Shown piece by piece: positions 31,271-34,962 of a stretch of 34,962 nt of DNA. Source of the DNA: Ruminococcaceae bacterium UBA5450 (GTDB lineage Bacteria; Bacillota; Clostridia; Oscillospirales; Acutalibacteraceae); NCBI GenBank assembly GCA_002424295.1, contig DIQY01000006.1:779-35740 (forward strand). Reading direction: 5' to 3'. Every line of letters begins with the position of its first letter. The first letter of the stretch is position 1. Position numbers and translations under genes: made by a program. The notes under the pieces were generated by a model. That model did no database searches, had not been told where the DNA came from, and was given only the letters and a program-made list of their open reading frames with translations.

Positions 31271-31504
31271 ATGCGTATGAGAACACTACCAGAAACTGCA
31301 AGAATTTTAAAAAAGGAGGATCCGAATACAGCCATCACGTTAACTGCACTTCGTCGATTGGTTAAAGAAAAAAGGATTCCCGTTGCTTGGATGACCAAAA
31401 AGAAACCACTTGTAGATGTTGATCGACTAGATGAATTCATTTATTCTGCCTGTCCGAATGTAACAACTTCAACTTCAGCAGGAATTCATCGAATTTCTGA
31501 ATAA
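31271..31504 (+). CDS. Excisionase-like HTH protein
   Basis: The 77-residue protein has a winged or MerR-like layout: TLPETARILKKEDPNTAIT, TLTALRRLVKEKRIPVAW (recognition helix), then KKPLVDVDRLDEFIYS (wing and last helix). This pattern is typical of phage Xis and DNA-binding excisionase-family proteins, which assist integrase in excision. AAAGGAGG precedes the ATG. A role as early regulator is an alternative. Confidence 0.7.
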   Translation: MRMRTLPETARILKKEDPNTAITLTALRRLVKEKRIPVAWMTKKKPLVDVDRLDEFIYSACPNVTTSTSAGIHRISE

Positions 31505-31521
31505 TGTAAGGAGAAATCAGC

Positions 31522-31701
31522 ATGAATCTATTTGAGTACATAGGCTTGATTGCTATCGTATCGATTGCGATCCGTGCCGTCAAAGCAATCTCAATTGAGC
31601 GTTACCGTCAGAAAGCTATGCGCAACTGGGCGCATGAGAAGCGGTGCATCGACCGCAGAAAATCACAAAATCGTGAAAGGATGAGGCACAGCTATGAATG
31701 A
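31522..31701 (+). CDS. Small membrane-anchored basic phage protein
   Basis: The 59-residue product has one hydrophobic segment (MNLFEYIGLIAIVSIAIRAV, residues 1-20) and a strongly basic tail (ERYRQKAMRNWAHEKRC, KSQNRERMRHSYE). It overlaps the next gene by eight bases. AAGGAG lies upstream. Unknown function. Confidence 0.6.
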   Translation: MNLFEYIGLIAIVSIAIRAVKAISIERYRQKAMRNWAHEKRCIDRRKSQNRERMRHSYE

Positions 31702-32011
31702 ACATAAAAATACCGCCCCGGCTGTTGGAGCAGCACAGGGCGGAAAGGAAACCACTAATAATTTAAAAGTACCGCAGAATGAAGGATTTGTCAAGCGAAA
31801 TATCGTCGCTTACAAAGGGATCGGTCCAGAAAGAGGAACGACTGTGTCCGCAGACGATGCCCTTCCCTATGCCATGCTTCGCTGCGGAATAGCATTTGAC
31901 TGCTCTGAAACCACAGGTGACTGCCAGCAGGAATTTGTCAAAACGCTAGTCGATTGGTTTTATTCCGGAAACTGGCTGCCCATCACAATAGAAAGGGAGT
32001 ATCTGCTTTGA
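31694..32011 (+). CDS. Phage early protein of unknown function
   Basis: The 105-residue product has a disordered start (about 1-35, rich in Ala, Asn, Thr) and a compact part with CGIAFDCSETTGDCQQEFVK and WFYSGNWLPITI. Its stop overlaps the TTG start of the YqaJ gene by four bases (TTGA), so the two are translationally coupled. Not recognised. Confidence 0.65.
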   Translation: MNEHKNTAPAVGAAQGGKETTNNLKVPQNEGFVKRNIVAYKGIGPERGTTVSADDALPYAMLRCGIAFDCSETTGDCQQEFVKTLVDWFYSGNWLPITIEREYLL

Positions 32012-32928
32012 AGTTAACGCATAAGCAATGGTTGTCTGAGCGTCGTAAATCAATCGGTGGTTCCGATGCCGCCGCCATTGTTGGTTTAAACCATTATGTG
32101 ACTCCATATATGCTTTGGGCGGATAAGACCGGTAAACTTCCGGACAAACCGGACAACGAAGCCATGCGACAAGGTCGAGACTTGGAGCAGTATGTTGCAA
32201 GCCGTTTCATGGGAGAAACCGGAAAAAGAGTGCGGCGCCGGACTGATTTCTTCCGGAATAAATCATTTCCGTTCGCTCATGCGAACATTGACCGTGCAGT
32301 CGTCGGGGAACGTGCCGGACTCGAATGCAAGACTACCAGTGTTATGAACCTTAAAAAGTTCAAAAACGGCGAATTCCCGGAAAACTATTACGTCCAGTGC
32401 GTTCATTATCTGGCCGTGACCGGATGGGACCGCTGGTATTTAGCATGCGTGATTTTGGGACAGGGATTCAAATGGTTCACGATCGAACGTGATCAAGCCG
32501 AAATCGATGCACTGATGAAAGCGGAATTCAACTTCTGGAATACATATGTTGTCCCAAATATACCGCCTCCGGTAGATGGGCTCCCCCCTACCAGTGAGAC
32601 ACTCGAAACCATCTTTCAAAACAGTAATCCGGCAAAAGAGCCGGCAGATCTGCAGACCTGTCACGATCTCATTCGGCAATACTGCAGCACCAAAGATCTC
32701 ATTAAGTCCTATCAGCAAGAACTGAGCCAATATAAGCAGGAGCTGCAGAGTGAGCTTGGAGAGCGTGAGTCAGGAATATGCAGCAATTATACCGTCAGCT
32801 GGAAGCAACAAACCAGGAGCAGTTTTAATCTCAAACAATTTGCTTCCGATCATCCGGAAATAGACCTCCATTCCTATCTCAAAGAATCAACATTCAGAAA
32901 ATTTGATATAAAGGAGAATTCAAAATGA
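32008..32928 (+). CDS. YqaJ-type viral recombinase exonuclease
   Basis: The likely start is TTG 32008, with GGGAG upstream, giving 306 residues; the frame is open back to 31954, but that part overlaps the previous gene. The lambda-exonuclease-like core is clear: SIGGSDAAAIVGL (about 15-27), MRQGRDLEQYV with E60, FAHANIDRAV with D95, and GLECKTTS with E106 and K108, then the QCVHYLAVTG helix. It degrades one strand of double-stranded DNA 5' to 3' and hands over single strands to the RecT protein encoded next. The C-terminal 90 residues form a helical extension (KDLIKSYQQELSQYKQELQS). Confidence 0.9.
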   Translation: MKLTHKQWLSERRKSIGGSDAAAIVGLNHYVTPYMLWADKTGKLPDKPDNEAMRQGRDLEQYVASRFMGETGKRVRRRTDFFRNKSFPFAHANIDRAVVGERAGLECKTTSVMNLKKFKNGEFPENYYVQCVHYLAVTGWDRWYLACVILGQGFKWFTIERDQAEIDALMKAEFNFWNTYVVPNIPPPVDGLPPTSETLETIFQNSNPAKEPADLQTCHDLIRQYCSTKDLIKSYQQELSQYKQELQSELGERESGICSNYTVSWKQQTRSSFNLKQFASDHPEIDLHSYLKESTFRKFDIKENSK

Positions 32929-33731
32929 CCTCCATCCAAAAAGCTACTGAAAGCACAGCCACTGCGAAAGTCGAAAAGCACACTATTCAAACCTACATTC
33001 AAAAAATGCAGGGAGAAATCAAGAAAGCCCTTCCTTCCGTTTTGACGCCGGAACGTTTTACCAGAATTATTTTATCGGCTCTTTCTACCAATCCGCAGTT
33101 GGGAGCAACAACACCGCAGTCTTTCCTCGGCGCAATGATGACTGCCGCACAGCTCGGCGTTGAACCGAATACCCCTTTAGGGCAAGCCTATCTGATTCCA
33201 TATAAAAATCATGGGACTCTGGAATGCCAGTTTCAACTCGGCTATAAAGGGTTGATTGACCTTGCCTACAGATCCGGCCAAATCAGCGTTATCCAAGCGC
33301 ACACCGTTTACGAACATGATGAATTCGACTATGAATTGGGGCTTGAACCAAAACTTCATCATGTACCGTGCAAAGACGCCGACAAAGGAAACGCTGTTTA
33401 TTTCTATGGCATGTTTAAGACAAAAGACGGCGGATATGGATTTGAAGTAATGAGCGTCGATGACGTACGCGCCTTTGCTAAACGATACAGCAAAGCATAC
33501 AGCAGCAGCTATTCCCCCTGGTCAACCAACTTTGAAGAAATGGCAAAGAAAACTGTTTTGAAGCGTGCCCTCAAATATGCTCCATTAAAGACTGAATTTG
33601 TCCGTGGAATATCAGCAGATGAAACTATCAAGACTGAGATTTCGGATGACATGTTCAGCGTTCCTACTGAATACATCGAAGCAGAAAGCGTTGAAGTCGA
33701 CGAAGAAACCGGAGAGGTCAAAGAACCATAA
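32925..33731 (+). CDS. recT: RecT-family single-strand annealing protein
   Basis: The 268-residue protein carries the RecT core: LTPERFTRIILSAL (about 41-54), LGAMMTAAQLGVEPNTPLGQ (about 68-87), YLIPYKNHGTLECQFQLGYK and GLIDLAYRSGQI. The C-terminus is acidic (ESVEVDEETGEVKEP), as usual. It binds single-stranded DNA and anneals it, forming a recombination pair with the YqaJ exonuclease, whose stop overlaps its start by four bases (ATGA). Length is typical (about 270). Confidence 0.94.
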   Translation: MTSIQKATESTATAKVEKHTIQTYIQKMQGEIKKALPSVLTPERFTRIILSALSTNPQLGATTPQSFLGAMMTAAQLGVEPNTPLGQAYLIPYKNHGTLECQFQLGYKGLIDLAYRSGQISVIQAHTVYEHDEFDYELGLEPKLHHVPCKDADKGNAVYFYGMFKTKDGGYGFEVMSVDDVRAFAKRYSKAYSSSYSPWSTNFEEMAKKTVLKRALKYAPLKTEFVRGISADETIKTEISDDMFSVPTEYIEAESVEVDEETGEVKEP

Positions 33732-33805
33732 CCGTTTTCGCAGAAGGCAAGACACAGAGCCGGGTGGGTGGATGTGGTACAGGCTCTTATTCGGGAGGTG
33801 ATCTT

Positions 33806-34699
33806 ATGGCTCGTCCTGCTAAGGACGGGATTGATTATTTTCCTCTTGATGTTGATTTTCTCCAAGATGATAAAATCCGGCTGATCAAGGCCGAATTCGG
33901 ATCAAAAGGGATCCTGATTGTGATCTCTCTATTGTGCGATATTTATCGCACGACTGGATATTACAAAGTGTGGGACAAAGATTCCTGCCTCCTCATGGCT
34001 GACGCTGTCGGTTGTGGGATCGTCCCCGAGAACATAACGCAGGTGGTGCAAGGGTGTCTGCGACGTTCCATTTTCAATAATGGGGTTTTTCAGATGTTCG
34101 GCATTTTGACATCGGCGGGTATCCAGCGCAGGTACATACGTGCAGTATCTACCCGTGAAGAAATACAGATCATAAAAGAATACTGGTTACTGGACTCATC
34201 TGATAAAAAAGACGTTCCAACCAGCATTCTTAATAAGGTTACCTTTAAAACTGTAAATTCAGAGAAAACCACCGTTAATTTAGAAAATAATGCAGTTAAT
34301 TTGCAAATTAATCCCCAAAGTAAAGGAAAGGAGAGTAAAGGAGAGAAGAGTATAGAACAGACAGGTTCAACCGCAAAAGCGGTTTCACCCGCCTCCCCTC
34401 CTTTTATCTCTCTTATTCTTCGTGATAATTCCGAATATCAGGTTACCGAAAGTCAGATCAAGGAATGGAAAGCATTATATCCTGCAGTCGATATCAAACA
34501 GGAATTTCGGAAAATGAAAGGCTGGTGTGACACCAACCCAAGCCGCAGAAAAGCGAAAAGCGGGATCAAAAAATTTATTAATTCATGGCTTTCCAGATCA
34601 CAGGGTCAGAAGGAAATTCCGCAGCCCCAAAACAGAATAACAAATGATTGGGACGAATATCTTAAAAACAGTATGAAGGAAATGACCCATGATTTATAA
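33806..34699 (+). CDS. DUF4373-type phage replisome organiser protein
   Basis: I chose ATG 33806, with GGAGGTGATCTT upstream, giving 297 residues; the frame is open to 33764. The N-terminal winged-helix DUF4373/Lin1244-like domain (about 1-110) shows GIDYFPLDVDFLQDDKIRLI and GILIVISLLCDIYRTTGYY. A long charged linker (about 130-200) leads to a C-terminal domain (about 210-275, KEWKALYPAVDIKQEFRKMK and KSGIKKFINSWLSR) typical of phage replication initiators. It probably binds the element's origin and recruits a helicase loader. The adjacent gene overlaps its end by eleven bases. Confidence 0.85.
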   Translation: MARPAKDGIDYFPLDVDFLQDDKIRLIKAEFGSKGILIVISLLCDIYRTTGYYKVWDKDSCLLMADAVGCGIVPENITQVVQGCLRRSIFNNGVFQMFGILTSAGIQRRYIRAVSTREEIQIIKEYWLLDSSDKKDVPTSILNKVTFKTVNSEKTTVNLENNAVNLQINPQSKGKESKGEKSIEQTGSTAKAVSPASPPFISLILRDNSEYQVTESQIKEWKALYPAVDIKQEFRKMKGWCDTNPSRRKAKSGIKKFINSWLSRSQGQKEIPQPQNRITNDWDEYLKNSMKEMTHDL

Positions 34700-34907
34700 T
34701 AACGATCCGGCAGAAACTGGGCTGCTGTTGGAACACAATCCATATGGGTTTCGGGTCAATATTAACCACCCGGTCGTTCTGCCGCTATATAAGCGTTACA
34801 AACGCTGGAAGGGAATTGCAGACTGGTGTCCCCTATCTGACAGTGAACGGCTGGATTTTGAAAAATACATACTGCCAAAATTGGAGGTTATGAAAAATGA
34901 GTCTTGA
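34689..34907 (+). CDS. Small phage protein of unknown function
   Basis: The 72-residue product starts MIYNNDPAETGLLLEHNPYG and has an aromatic and basic centre (LPLYKRYKRWKGIADWCPLS). It overlaps both neighbours (eleven bases each), in keeping with a tight early operon. Not recognised; a small replication accessory is possible by position only. Confidence 0.6.
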   Translation: MIYNNDPAETGLLLEHNPYGFRVNINHPVVLPLYKRYKRWKGIADWCPLSDSERLDFEKYILPKLEVMKNES

Positions 34908-34962
34908 TTACCACACACTCCCTGTTGAAAGACTTCAGCACCGCATTGATAGTCTCAAAGAA
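34897..34962 (+). CDS. Start of a phage gene cut by the window end
   Basis: ATG 34897 has GGAGGTTATGA upstream, and the frame (MSLDYHTLPVERLQHRIDSL) stays open to the last base. Only 22 codons are visible, too few to assign a family. By position it could encode a helicase loader or replicative helicase. Confidence 0.5.
   Translation, partial: MSLDYHTLPVERLQHRIDSLKE

Noticed and set aside
31946..32200. Antisense ORF over the start of the YqaJ gene
   Set aside because: It overlaps two coupled coding regions and has no family resemblance.
1..34962. CRISPR arrays, rRNA or complete tRNA genes
   Set aside because: No regularly spaced direct repeats were seen, and the only tRNA-like sequence is the 23-base 3' end at 26122-26144.

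Overview
The window looks like the chromosome of an anaerobic Firmicute of the class Clostridia, most likely close to the Oscillospirales/Ruminococcaceae. The clues are AGGAGG-type ribosome binding sites, sigma-A-like promoters, a T-box riboswitch, an HgdC/BcrA-type acyl-CoA dehydratase activase pair, a DUF6143-like protein and a DUF4373 phage replication protein. The genus cannot be fixed from this sequence.

Layout. (1) 1-9.9 kb is ordinary chromosome: a promoter and two-gene activase/dehydratase operon, mscL, an exonuclease III and beta-CASP metallo-hydrolase operon, and several small genes (zinc ribbon, cupin, YgaP-like membrane protein, a lysine-rich 59-residue protein). (2) 9.96-10.7 kb holds an ABC ATPase whose upstream FtsX-like permease survives only as its last codons. 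It is cut by (3) a decayed prophage late module, 10.7-17.7 kb: a truncated tail gene, a distal tail gene with an in-frame stop, a Gp37-like tail protein, fibre and receptor-binding genes, GH25 endolysin, holin and a strong terminator. (4) 17.8-25.9 kb is an accessory strip of four single genes: a DUF6143-like protein, an AT-rich SIR2-STAND-type anti-phage protein, a BASS-family transporter under a T-box riboswitch whose specifier reads as AUC (Ile), and a DUF11 surface-type protein. Four copies of one hairpin repeat family lie between these genes. (5) At 26.12 kb a 23-bp tRNA 3' end (probably tRNA-Pro) marks an attachment site. From there to the window end runs a second, fresher prophage or integrative element: tyrosine integrase with an XRE-type HTH inserted in its core-binding domain, lipoprotein, frameshifted ImmA/IrrE gene, CI-like repressor, face-to-face promoters with operators, Cro-like protein, antirepressor, small genes, YqaJ exonuclease, RecT and a DUF4373 protein.

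Working together. The repressor/Cro/antirepressor group forms the lysogeny switch of the right-hand element, and YqaJ plus RecT form its single-strand annealing recombination pair. The left phage module would supply tail tip and lysis functions but lacks packaging, head and early genes, so it is a remnant. The SIR2-STAND gene sits between two phage-derived regions, a usual setting for defence genes.

The most useful leads are the hairpin repeat family with compensatory arm changes, the SIR2-STAND protein with Asn where the SIR2 catalytic His is expected, and the isoleucine-type T-box in front of a BASS transporter. All functional calls are from reading motifs by eye; no database search was run.
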